Part shown: positions 1-6,445 of the stretch, one piece after another | Numbering within the stretch: the first letter of the stretch is position 1 | Layout: each line of letters starts with the position of its first letter | Source of the DNA: Bacteroidota bacterium | GTDB lineage: Bacteria > Bacteroidota > Bacteroidia > Cytophagales > Cyclobacteriaceae | Length of the DNA: 7,753 nt | NCBI GenBank assembly: GCA_003242315.1 | Contig: QGUY01000191.1 | Span: 1-7,753 of the forward strand | Direction of reading: 5' to 3' | Program-made: the position numbers and the translations under genes | Notes under the pieces: generated by a model | The model's input: only the letters and a program-made list of their open reading frames with translations | What the model was told of the DNA's origin: nothing | Databases searched by the model: none

Positions 1-569
1 CCGACAAAAACATAGTCCCAGCCGGTATCAAGGGAGGAGTCAACCTCAGCAACCTGATCATTGATGAGCCTCACGATCGGCATACACGATTTGGGTTTCA
101 CGCTGGTGTGTACGGACAGCTATTTGCAAACGAAGGCTTTGCAATTCAACCTGAGATCAATTACTCAACCAAAGGAAATGAAGTGAGCTCGAATTTTGGT
201 GTGATCGATCATGAAACTAAGTTCAACCTGCATTACATCGACGTACCGATCCTTGCTGTATTCAAGTTGGGAAATGCCGTTGAAATTCATGCGGGGCCGT
301 ATTGGGCTTACCTGGTGGGCGCGAACATTGACTCGGATGGCGACCTCGGTGATGACTTTATAGAGCTGGATCGCGATAACTTCGAAAAATGGGATTACGG
401 TCTTGTCGGGGGCATCGGCTTCAACTTCAACAATATTCAAATAGGCGCCCGGTACAATTATGGGCTGAAGGACATCGCAAGAAGTCCAGGCGCCAGGCAA
501 ATGCTGGGCAGCAGCAAGAACTCTGTTGGCCAGCTTTACCTTGCTATCAATATGGCCGGGAGCAGATGA
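1..569 (+). CDS. PorT-family outer-membrane beta-barrel protein (5' partial)
   Basis: The reading frame is already open at base 3, so the gene begins before the window and the GTG at 108 is not its start. About 188 C-terminal residues are visible. They open with a GIKGGVNLSNL stretch and RFGFHAGVYGQLFANEGFA, then an amphipathic strand ending QPEINYSTKG, then YIDVPILAVFKLG and IHAGPYWAYLVGA, and finally WDYGLVGGIGFNF and IQIGARYNYGLKDI. Alternating hydrophobic and polar residues with Gly and aromatic belts are what a small (about 8-strand) outer-membrane barrel shows, and the order of blocks matches the Bacteroidota 'outer membrane beta-barrel' / PorT-like family. The signal peptide should lie upstream of the window. 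The family is mostly uncharacterised, and the PorT member itself is linked to type IX secretion. Nothing here ties this copy to that role. The gene ends at TGA and converges on the dehydrogenase gene, with a hairpin between. Confidence 0.85.
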   Translation, partial: DKNIVPAGIKGGVNLSNLIIDEPHDRHTRFGFHAGVYGQLFANEGFAIQPEINYSTKGNEVSSNFGVIDHETKFNLHYIDVPILAVFKLGNAVEIHAGPYWAYLVGANIDSDGDLGDDFIELDRDNFEKWDYGLVGGIGFNFNNIQIGARYNYGLKDIARSPGARQMLGSSKNSVGQLYLAINMAGSR

Positions 570-600
570 TATTTCCTAACCTATAATACGTGATTCTTTA

Positions 601-647
601 TGTCCTTGTGCGCGCGATGAAAACGGTGTCATCAGCGCACAAGGTCA
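601..647. terminator. Hairpin between convergent genes, probable bidirectional terminator
   Basis: CCTTGTGCGC at 604-613 pairs perfectly with GCGCACAAGG at 635-644. The stem continues inward after a small bulge as GATGA (616-620) with TCATC (629-633), leaving an 8-nt loop. The two flanking genes stop at 569 (plus) and 666 (minus), so the hairpin sits where both transcripts should end. No clear U-tract follows on either strand, so it may instead protect 3' ends or need a factor. Confidence 0.6.
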
Positions 648-665
648 CAAAGATTTCACATTCCT

Positions 666-1967
666 CTACTGTGTACTGCCATTAAGCTTATATACCTTAC
701 CTGATCCGGCGCTCCCACGGTTGGTCAGTACATACACCTCTCCATCGTCGTCCTTTCCAAAACCAAGTACAAACTCATCCAGATCGCCGTTAGCCATATT
801 GCCAACGAGGAGTTTGTCGTAGTTCCAGGTTGTGCCGGAACGATCAGCAGCGAACACGGCTCCGTTCATACCGGACGGATCCTGAGTCAACACTCCGAAA
901 ATGTACTTTCCAAAAAGCGACGGCACGTCATCACCTTCGTAGACGTATCCCCCGATCGAAACATTCCCGAGGCCATCTGAAAGATTCTTCGAATTCCCGA
1001 ATTCAATTACAGGATCAAGAAGGGGTTCACCGTTTGCACCTGTTGCCACGCATGAATCCGGTGGCGCAGTTGGATTATTCGCATCAAAGCAATGCAATCC
1101 TTCCTTAATGTTCCAGCCATAGTTACCTCCTGCTTGCACAACATTGATTTCCTCATAGAGCTCCTGACCCGCATCGGCAACAATGATATTTCCTTCGGGA
1201 TCAAAGCTGAAGCGGTAAGGATTTCGTAAGCCGTAAGCAAAAATTTCGTCGAGACCGTCACTTCCTGTAAACGGATTGTCAGAGGGTATCTGGTACATTC
1301 CCGGCATGTTGACGTCGATGCGAAGGATGCTTCCCAAAAGGTTCTGGGTGATGTCCTGACCGTTTCCACCCTCGACGTGACCAGCCTGATTGTCGTTCCC
1401 ACCTCCTCCATCACCCACAGAGATATACAGGTATCCATCCGGACCAAATGCCAGCATGCCGGCGTTGTGATTGCCCTGCGGATGGTCCATCGCCAATAAG
1501 ACAATCTCTGATGCCGGATCAGCCACGTCTTCGCCCGGAGTGACGGTGAATTCGGATACATAGTTCGTATGATCCCATCCTTCCGGCCCGGCCGGACTGA
1601 GCGGCCCGCTGTAATACACAAAGAAACGCCCGTTGTTGGCAAAATCCGGGTGAAAGGCGAGACCGAGAAGTCCCTTTTCACCTTCAACCACAATGCGATC
1701 TGAGATGTCCAGGAACGGCGTCTCAACGGTGGCGCTATCCCTGAAGATGTACACCTGCCCTGCCTGATCTACGATAAACATGCGGTCCGTGTTGTCGGGC
1801 GCTGAAATGAATGCCAACGGCGAAAATAAACCGTCCGCCACTACGTCGAGAGTAAACTCATTATCGGTGTTCATTCCTCCACCGTTGTCGTCATCATCGT
1901 CACAGGAAAGTACAAGCAGCAATGCTGCCATCACCACAATACCTAAATACCTTGCCTTGATTTTCAT
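666..1967 (-). CDS. PQQ-dependent sugar dehydrogenase-like lipoprotein (GSDH family)
   Basis: This is a 433-aa product of the glucose/sorbosone dehydrogenase (soluble quinoprotein, six-bladed propeller) family, whose members oxidise aldoses with PQQ and Ca2+ outside the cytoplasm. Residues 1-21 are a lipoprotein signal ending LVLS, with lipidated Cys22 followed by five Asp and NGGG. That resembles the acidic export signal of Bacteroidota surface lipoproteins. Family signatures in order are GLLGLAFHPDF (99-109), HNAGMLAFGPDGYLYISVGDG (His167 at the position of the catalytic base), YGLRNPYRFSFDP (245-257), DAGQELYEEINVV (265-277) and GGNYGWNIKEG (280-290). Cys293 and Cys306 may form a disulfide, as in related proteins. 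The length is normal and complete. The start is the ATG right before the signal peptide, with no visible Shine-Dalgarno. The substrate cannot be told, and many such lipoproteins have no proven PQQ activity. It stands alone between a convergent and a divergent neighbour. Confidence 0.9.
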   Translation of the reverse strand: MKIKARYLGIVVMAALLLVLSCDDDDDNGGGMNTDNEFTLDVVADGLFSPLAFISAPDNTDRMFIVDQAGQVYIFRDSATVETPFLDISDRIVVEGEKGLLGLAFHPDFANNGRFFVYYSGPLSPAGPEGWDHTNYVSEFTVTPGEDVADPASEIVLLAMDHPQGNHNAGMLAFGPDGYLYISVGDGGGGNDNQAGHVEGGNGQDITQNLLGSILRIDVNMPGMYQIPSDNPFTGSDGLDEIFAYGLRNPYRFSFDPEGNIIVADAGQELYEEINVVQAGGNYGWNIKEGLHCFDANNPTAPPDSCVATGANGEPLLDPVIEFGNSKNLSDGLGNVSIGGYVYEGDDVPSLFGKYIFGVLTQDPSGMNGAVFAADRSGTTWNYDKLLVGNMANGDLDEFVLGFGKDDDGEVYVLTNRGSAGSGKVYKLNGSTQ

Positions 1968-2436
1968 GAGTAAGAATAGTTTTAATTTCGCAATTCATTC
2001 GCAGGCTGCTCTATCTCAACACGGACCCTGCTTTCACGTATTGAAAAACCGCACACTCAACGGTCGCGCTGGCCGCCGCCTTGGGGAATCGGATTCACAA
2101 TGGTTTTAGCCCGGTTACATTGGGATCGTTCACCGTGCTCAGGGAGCCGCCCTGCAAGAAGTGCCCGTCATAGATTCACACAAGCGGCGGCAATAATTAT
2201 TCCACCCAAAAGGAACTCAAAGAATCGCGGTATGTAACCAAGACGAACGCGTGAGAATGATATTCCCCGCAGAATGAGGAGCACACCCGCCGATTGCTTT
2301 GTAGAAATGTAACCCCCGACCTTCATATTTCGTTACCACAGCATTGCAGTCAAAAAAAGTCAAATGAGCGTGTCCTGGATACCATTTGGCCGACGGAATG
2401 TTGCGACTTACGATTGAAAAAGATTTTTTTTTCTGA
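1968..2436. other. Divergent intergenic region, no gene recognised
   Basis: These 469 nt separate the divergent starts of the dehydrogenase and the PDZ-like gene. I find no convincing coding sequence, tRNA or known riboswitch. A minus-strand frame over 2217-2447 is open but its translation has no recognisable family or signal. Weak structures are a 6-bp GCCGCC/GGCGGC pair (2146-2151 with 2186-2191) and a repeated AGTCAAA around 2348-2364. The right end carries a plausible promoter. I could not find a good promoter match for the minus-strand gene. The length leaves room for a small RNA or regulator sites, but nothing shows one directly. Confidence 0.5.
2385..2416 (+). promoter_or_regulatory. 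Predicted Bacteroidota-type promoter of the two-gene operon
   Basis: TTTG at 2385-2388 (-33 element) and TACGATTG at 2409-2416 (-7 element, one mismatch to TA-N2-TTTG) are separated by 20 nt, the spacing known for the Bacteroidota primary sigma factor. Transcription would start near 2421-2424, giving a leader of only about 13-16 nt that is mostly a run of nine T (2424-2432). Confidence 0.45.
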
Positions 2437-4059
2437 ATGAGTGACACGAACCCCGACCTCTACACCGGAATTACAACGCGTGAGCGACTCGAGCACGTCC
2501 CATACGGACATGAAGTTGAATGGATAGCATGGGATAGCGACTTTCGGAACAGCGACCTGCGTCATGGCGATATCATCGTCGCTGTAGATGACAAACGATA
2601 TCTGAAAGAAACAAGAGACAAGGAGTTCTCCATGGCGGTCGGCAATTACGCTGAGCCTGCGTATTGGAGGCAGGTCGGTGCAAAGCCAGGACAACAAGTG
2701 CACCTGGAAGTCTGGCGTGAAGGAAAATTCCTGTCAATTACCGGAAAGTTACAGCCCCAACAATTTTACTACACTGCGGAAAATCGCTCCGCAATGGGTC
2801 CCGGTGGCCCCGAGCGACTTGTCAACGATGGTTTTTCTTCTCCCTGGTCGGGATGGTATGAGAAATTTGTGAAGAATGCCTCCATGCGGCTCATCGATCC
2901 GCGATGGGAACGCATGCGCATCAACAATGTGGTAGCGTTGGAAGAGCACATGGCCGACAAGGAACGAGTGGACTTTCTTGTTAAGAACTACCCTGGGCCT
3001 TTCGCTGAATCCGTACAATCAGACTGGGAAACCGTCAGAAAATCCCTTGAAGGATTTACCTATACAGACATAACCGAAGAATCGCTCGAGTACAGAAAAA
3101 TCGGCGAGCAACGCGCCGCGCTTATCCGCGAAGAAGCCGAAAAGGCACAACGTGCATTTCGGGAATCACTTGGTGACCGCTTAATTAATCCATTTCCCGC
3201 CGTCGATCCTATAGAGGGGGATGTTACCGCCGTTGCAGGAAAAGTAGTGGAGCTACCCGCAATTACCATGCGCCAGTTCATCAACGACCTGGGAAAATCA
3301 TACGTGGTTGCCGGCTCCCCACGTGATGGATATTATATCATTCATGTCAACGATCCCGAGATGAATACGTTTTTCGGGACACTCTTCAGATACCAGGGAA
3401 AGGTGACTCCAGACATCGCTGAGCGGTATCAGTTCTACGGTGAGATTCAGAATGACCCGCTGATGGTCACCTACGATGGACGACCCGCCACGGGGTTGAT
3501 GCTTAAAGTTGTTGGCGTGATGGCAGGTCAAAGTTCTGTCTTTGTTGACTTGCGCAATGCAGATGGCAAATCTGAGGTGCCATTTGCAGGCGAGGAAAAA
3601 TTATCAAGCCTCTCCGACCACACGCTTAATGACTCGGCCACGCCCAGACAGGTGATCGAGGCAATGATTCATTACATCAAGTACGCCGACAAGAATTCAT
3701 GGCAAAATCTTTTCGCGAACTGGCGAGCGTTTCCACGATTCGATGGACCTCCGGTGATTGACATGTCTTATGAACTTCCCGAAGGTTCATTCATTCGTAC
3801 CTGGGATCAATCCCGACGCCAAATCCTCGGCGACGTCTACGATGCCAGGGTAATATACGAAGGGCCGCACGAAACAGTGATCGAAGAAGATGAGGCTGCC
3901 GGCATTCCCCGCGTCGAGCAGGCTAAGGTAATAGTGGATCATGTCGGAAAATTTGGAAACACATACCGCAGCCTCTCCAATATCAACGTGCATCGAAAAT
4001 GGATTCTGCAACGAATCAACGACGGTCCCTGGAAAATACTGGAATTGCAGTCACTGTAA
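2437..4059 (+). CDS. Uncharacterised PDZ-like / NTF2-like protein, no signal peptide
   Basis: The product is 540 aa. An in-frame TGA (2434-2436) directly precedes the ATG, so the start cannot lie further upstream. The N-terminus is polar, with no signal peptide or membrane segment, so the protein is probably cytoplasmic. Residues about 8-107 look like a PDZ domain: VEWIAWDSDFRNSDLRHGDI, then IVAVDDKRY (47-55), then GAKPGQQVHLEVWREGKFLS (81-100). Residues about 140-250 are helical and charged, ending in an Arg/Glu-rich helix (220-245). Residues about 260-370 are beta-rich (YQFYGEIQND, GRPATGLMLKVVGVMAG) and could be an OB-like or other small barrel. Residues about 400-540 resemble an NTF2-like fold: a first helix (RQVIEAMIHYIKYADKNSWQ), then strands ending WILQRINDGPWKILELQ. 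No catalytic motif is visible. It is the first gene of an operon with the helical protein gene 24 nt downstream. Domain calls are by pattern only, and the overall function is unknown. Confidence 0.8.
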   Translation: MSDTNPDLYTGITTRERLEHVPYGHEVEWIAWDSDFRNSDLRHGDIIVAVDDKRYLKETRDKEFSMAVGNYAEPAYWRQVGAKPGQQVHLEVWREGKFLSITGKLQPQQFYYTAENRSAMGPGGPERLVNDGFSSPWSGWYEKFVKNASMRLIDPRWERMRINNVVALEEHMADKERVDFLVKNYPGPFAESVQSDWETVRKSLEGFTYTDITEESLEYRKIGEQRAALIREEAEKAQRAFRESLGDRLINPFPAVDPIEGDVTAVAGKVVELPAITMRQFINDLGKSYVVAGSPRDGYYIIHVNDPEMNTFFGTLFRYQGKVTPDIAERYQFYGEIQNDPLMVTYDGRPATGLMLKVVGVMAGQSSVFVDLRNADGKSEVPFAGEEKLSSLSDHTLNDSATPRQVIEAMIHYIKYADKNSWQNLFANWRAFPRFDGPPVIDMSYELPEGSFIRTWDQSRRQILGDVYDARVIYEGPHETVIEEDEAAGIPRVEQAKVIVDHVGKFGNTYRSLSNINVHRKWILQRINDGPWKILELQSL

Positions 4060-4083
4060 CACCCCACATAACGCCCAACGCTG

Positions 4084-5415
4084 ATGTTCAACGAACGAAA
4101 GAATGAAGTCAATACCTTACTCGATGAGGCAGCAAAAAAGGACATGGAATCGTCCCGCATTTTTGTTACCAGCCCCGAGGAACAAAAAAAGATAAGGGAT
4201 GTGCTGTCACGTTACTTTGACTTCAGGCAACGTGCTCTTGAGGATGCCCTCAAATTGTTGAACGACGCCTCTCGCAACGCCAAAGACCAAACCTACGAGT
4301 GGCGTAAGCACCTGCTGAAAGCCGGTAGTGAGGGCTCTCAAATGCTTTACGATTCCATCAAAGACATCAAGTGGAAGACGACGTTCACCGAAGTCGTTGC
4401 AAGGGTAGCCTTCCAGGAGTCGGTCTTCTTTACACGACTTGCGCATATGCCGCTTCCGAATGCCATGCAGGGCAAACTCATTGAATACCGGAAGGAATTC
4501 GAGGTAGAGAAAAAGAACCTGATGCAAAAGTGGGAAGACATCGTTGCACGTGACAAGGGCATTGACGAAAAGATGGACGATACCCTCAAACAACTACTGA
4601 AGGTTTATGAAGAAGGGCTGAAGCGGGTTGATGCAGCGAACACCAAGATGCGTGAAAACGTCACGAAGCTCGTCAAAGCTGCTGAAACGGCTGACTCGGT
4701 CCTGAATCCAGGCACCCCGACAATGTTCGAGCCTGCCAGGGTCATGCTTGAAACCATAAACCAATTCATGGTTTCTTCGAAAGAAATGGCCTCGCGTTTT
4801 GATGCGCTTTTCAAAAGCGAAGAGTCAGTAGTCGTAATACTTTTCGGAAAAACTCGCGCCAGTGTAAAGGAATTTCTTGAGAACACAAACCTGGATACGG
4901 CACAGAAAGAATATTACGCCGCCGAAAAGGAAATACAGGATGTCGCCAAAGGCATGCAAACGAAAGGCATGCAGGAAGATGCGCTTCGATTTGTAAACGA
5001 AGGCGCAAAAATCACCCGCGAGCACCTCGAGGATTTCACGAAGACATACAACGAATTCGTGAACGCTTTCCGTGAAATTTTTATCGGTCCTGTAGGCGAT
5101 AGAACTGTAGAAGACCTTGTGGAAAAACAACGATGGGATTGGGCGCGCAATGAATGGCAAAAACTTAATATTCAGAGCGAACTCAAGAAGATCTACGACG
5201 ATGCGCGCGAATGGTGGGCGATCGACACTGACGGCATGGACGAGGCGAACCAAAAAAAGTTACAGGAGTTATTGGAAGCTGAACGCAAGCGCCTCGAGCC
5301 CGCACTCCGCCAGGCAGGCGACAATTCAGCATTGGACAGCCTCAAGCTCATTATGACCATAGCGAAAAACGATCTGGTCGACAAGCTGAAACGCCTTGCA
5401 GGCTATGACAAATAA
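4084..5415 (+). CDS. Uncharacterised all-helical, coiled-coil-like protein
   Basis: The product is 443 aa, highly charged and predicted almost wholly helical, with heptad-like stretches at about 30-80, 130-205, 275-345 and 390-440. Only short loops break it, such as HMPLPNAMQG (121-130), LNPGTPTMFEP (207-217) and IGPVGDR (344-350). There is no signal peptide and no long membrane helix. The single hydrophobic patch is SVVVILFG (248-255). Tryptophans cluster near the C-terminus (W351, W353, W358, W377, W378). No enzymatic motif is seen and I do not recognise the family. It follows the PDZ-like gene by 24 nt on the same strand, so the two are probably co-transcribed and may bind each other. The shape could suit a scaffold, a cytoskeleton-like rod or an alpha-helical pore-forming protein, but none of these is shown. 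It converges on the phosphodiesterase gene, with 5 nt between stop codons. Confidence 0.8.
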   Translation: MFNERKNEVNTLLDEAAKKDMESSRIFVTSPEEQKKIRDVLSRYFDFRQRALEDALKLLNDASRNAKDQTYEWRKHLLKAGSEGSQMLYDSIKDIKWKTTFTEVVARVAFQESVFFTRLAHMPLPNAMQGKLIEYRKEFEVEKKNLMQKWEDIVARDKGIDEKMDDTLKQLLKVYEEGLKRVDAANTKMRENVTKLVKAAETADSVLNPGTPTMFEPARVMLETINQFMVSSKEMASRFDALFKSEESVVVILFGKTRASVKEFLENTNLDTAQKEYYAAEKEIQDVAKGMQTKGMQEDALRFVNEGAKITREHLEDFTKTYNEFVNAFREIFIGPVGDRTVEDLVEKQRWDWARNEWQKLNIQSELKKIYDDAREWWAIDTDGMDEANQKKLQELLEAERKRLEPALRQAGDNSALDSLKLIMTIAKNDLVDKLKRLAGYDK

Positions 5416-5420
5416 TACGT

Positions 5421-6332
5421 CTATCTTAACTGGCTGAGCTTATCGGGATAGTCGGTAATGATACCGTCAACTCCCATATCAATGAGCCGTTTCATTTCGC
5501 CCAAATCGTTGACCGTCCAGGGAATAAATTTCATACCTAACTGTTGGCATTCTTTGACGAGCTCTGGCGTCACGAGGCTGTAATGAACGCTGTAGATGTG
5601 TGGACGAAATCCAATCAACTTAAGGTTATCTTCCAGCGACATATCCTTGTTGCCTGATAGAAATCCCGTCGCCACATCCGGATAACGCTTCTGCACTTCC
5701 TGAATTTGCCGTACATCGAACGACTGAATGTAAAAGCGGTTTCCGATGGCCCGCGACCGTACAACACTCATGACAAGGTCTACCAGTTCCGCGGGTTTAG
5801 GCTGGTAATGGCCGTCATCCTTCGGGTTTGCCTTTATTTCTATATTATATATAACCGGGGGCGACCCCTTTTGTCTTGTGTAAGCCTCTACCGAATCAAT
5901 GAGTTCACCCAGTAGGGGAATGTACGTTGGCATATTCTGCTGCTGCGGAAATTCCGGATGAGGTTTTGAACCCACATCAAACTTCCGGATGTCGTCATAG
6001 TCCATTTGATGAAGGATAAACTTACGCGCATCGGACTCGGGGATTTCCGAGCCATCCGGCATGAGTGAAAAGATTCGGTTAATGTAGGGATCGTGTGCTA
6101 CTACAACTTGATTGTCGCGACTGATATGCACATCCAACTCAAGAACATTAGCACCTTCGTCGATGGCGCGCTTCATCGAGGGTATGGTGTTCTCCGGGAT
6201 CAGTCCCCGTGCACCGCGGTGGCCTTCTTTGAAAAACTTCGGAAAATTGTCAGGAACCATGGGTCCGGAGGTTTGCGCATCGCTGTGCGTTACACATACG
6301 AGGAGCAGTAGGATCACGAAGACTATATTCAT
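5421..6332 (-). CDS. Secreted glycerophosphodiester phosphodiesterase (GDPD family)
   Basis: This is a 303-aa TIM-barrel GDPD, the family that hydrolyses glycerophosphodiesters to sn-glycerol 3-phosphate and an alcohol, using two His and a divalent metal. I chose ATG at 6332. An in-frame TTG two codons upstream (6338) is also possible. From the ATG, residues 1-20 are a signal peptide (IVFVILLLLVCVTHSDAQ), so the enzyme is periplasmic or exported. Motifs are HRGARG (38-43, first catalytic His), PEN-T (46-49), ELDVH (65-69, metal ligands), AHDP (79-82, second catalytic His), IEIK (164-167), QSFD (203-206), WTVND (272-276) and DGIITDYPD (289-297). All key residues of the family are present, so it should be active. 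It probably recovers glycerol phosphate from phospholipid head groups; that substrate is inferred. It is divergent from the small secreted protein gene. Confidence 0.92.
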   Translation of the reverse strand: MNIVFVILLLLVCVTHSDAQTSGPMVPDNFPKFFKEGHRGARGLIPENTIPSMKRAIDEGANVLELDVHISRDNQVVVAHDPYINRIFSLMPDGSEIPESDARKFILHQMDYDDIRKFDVGSKPHPEFPQQQNMPTYIPLLGELIDSVEAYTRQKGSPPVIYNIEIKANPKDDGHYQPKPAELVDLVMSVVRSRAIGNRFYIQSFDVRQIQEVQKRYPDVATGFLSGNKDMSLEDNLKLIGFRPHIYSVHYSLVTPELVKECQQLGMKFIPWTVNDLGEMKRLIDMGVDGIITDYPDKLSQLR

Positions 6333-6352
6333 CGGCAATAACGACAGAAAAG

Positions 6353-6445
6353 CTAATGGATGGATGTTTCGTAGGTGTTCGAATGGAAAATTAGTGTGTT
6401 TGAGGCAAATTAGAAATTTAAAACCCTCCCGTTATTCTCCATTAG
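6353..6445. repeat. 8-bp inverted repeat in the divergent promoter region
   Basis: CTAATGGA at 6353-6360 is the exact reverse complement of TCCATTAG at 6438-6445, with a 77-nt spacer. The arms lie between the phosphodiesterase start and the signal peptide of the divergent gene, so they could be paired operator sites. A chance match of this length over this region is possible (rough estimate one in ten). Confidence 0.25.

Noticed and set aside
1007..1726. Minus-strand 239-aa frame inside the dehydrogenase gene
   Set aside because: It lies in another frame of the same strand and is rich in Arg, Trp and Ser. The conserved family motifs are all in the frame running from 1967 to 666.
2146..2191. 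GCCGCC/GGCGGC pair as a possible small-RNA hairpin or terminator
   Set aside because: It has only 6 bp with a 34-nt loop, no U-tract, and several similar GC-rich hexamers nearby, so chance is enough to explain it.
2217..2447. Minus-strand 76-aa frame in the intergenic region
   Set aside because: It overlaps the promoter and the start of the PDZ-like gene. Its translation has no recognisable motif or signal, and nothing in the context supports it.
4207..4593. Minus-strand 128-aa frame opposite the helical protein gene
   Set aside because: It is a mirror of a long charged helical coding region, with hydrophobic, Phe/Leu-rich composition typical of antisense frames over Glu/Lys-rich helices.
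4825..5253. Minus-strand 142-aa frame with hydrophobic stretches resembling membrane segments
   Set aside because: The hydrophobicity comes from reading the complement of Glu/Lys codons of the helical protein. There is no separate promoter or family match.
5421..5451. CTATC...GATAG pair near the convergent stops as a terminator
   Set aside because: A five-base stem with a loop of about 21 nt is too weak to call.
6112..6363. Upstream extension of the small secreted protein frame over the phosphodiesterase gene
   Set aside because: It is antisense to the conserved signal peptide and catalytic HRGARG region of the phosphodiesterase and has no sensible protein features. The signal peptide of the real product lies downstream.
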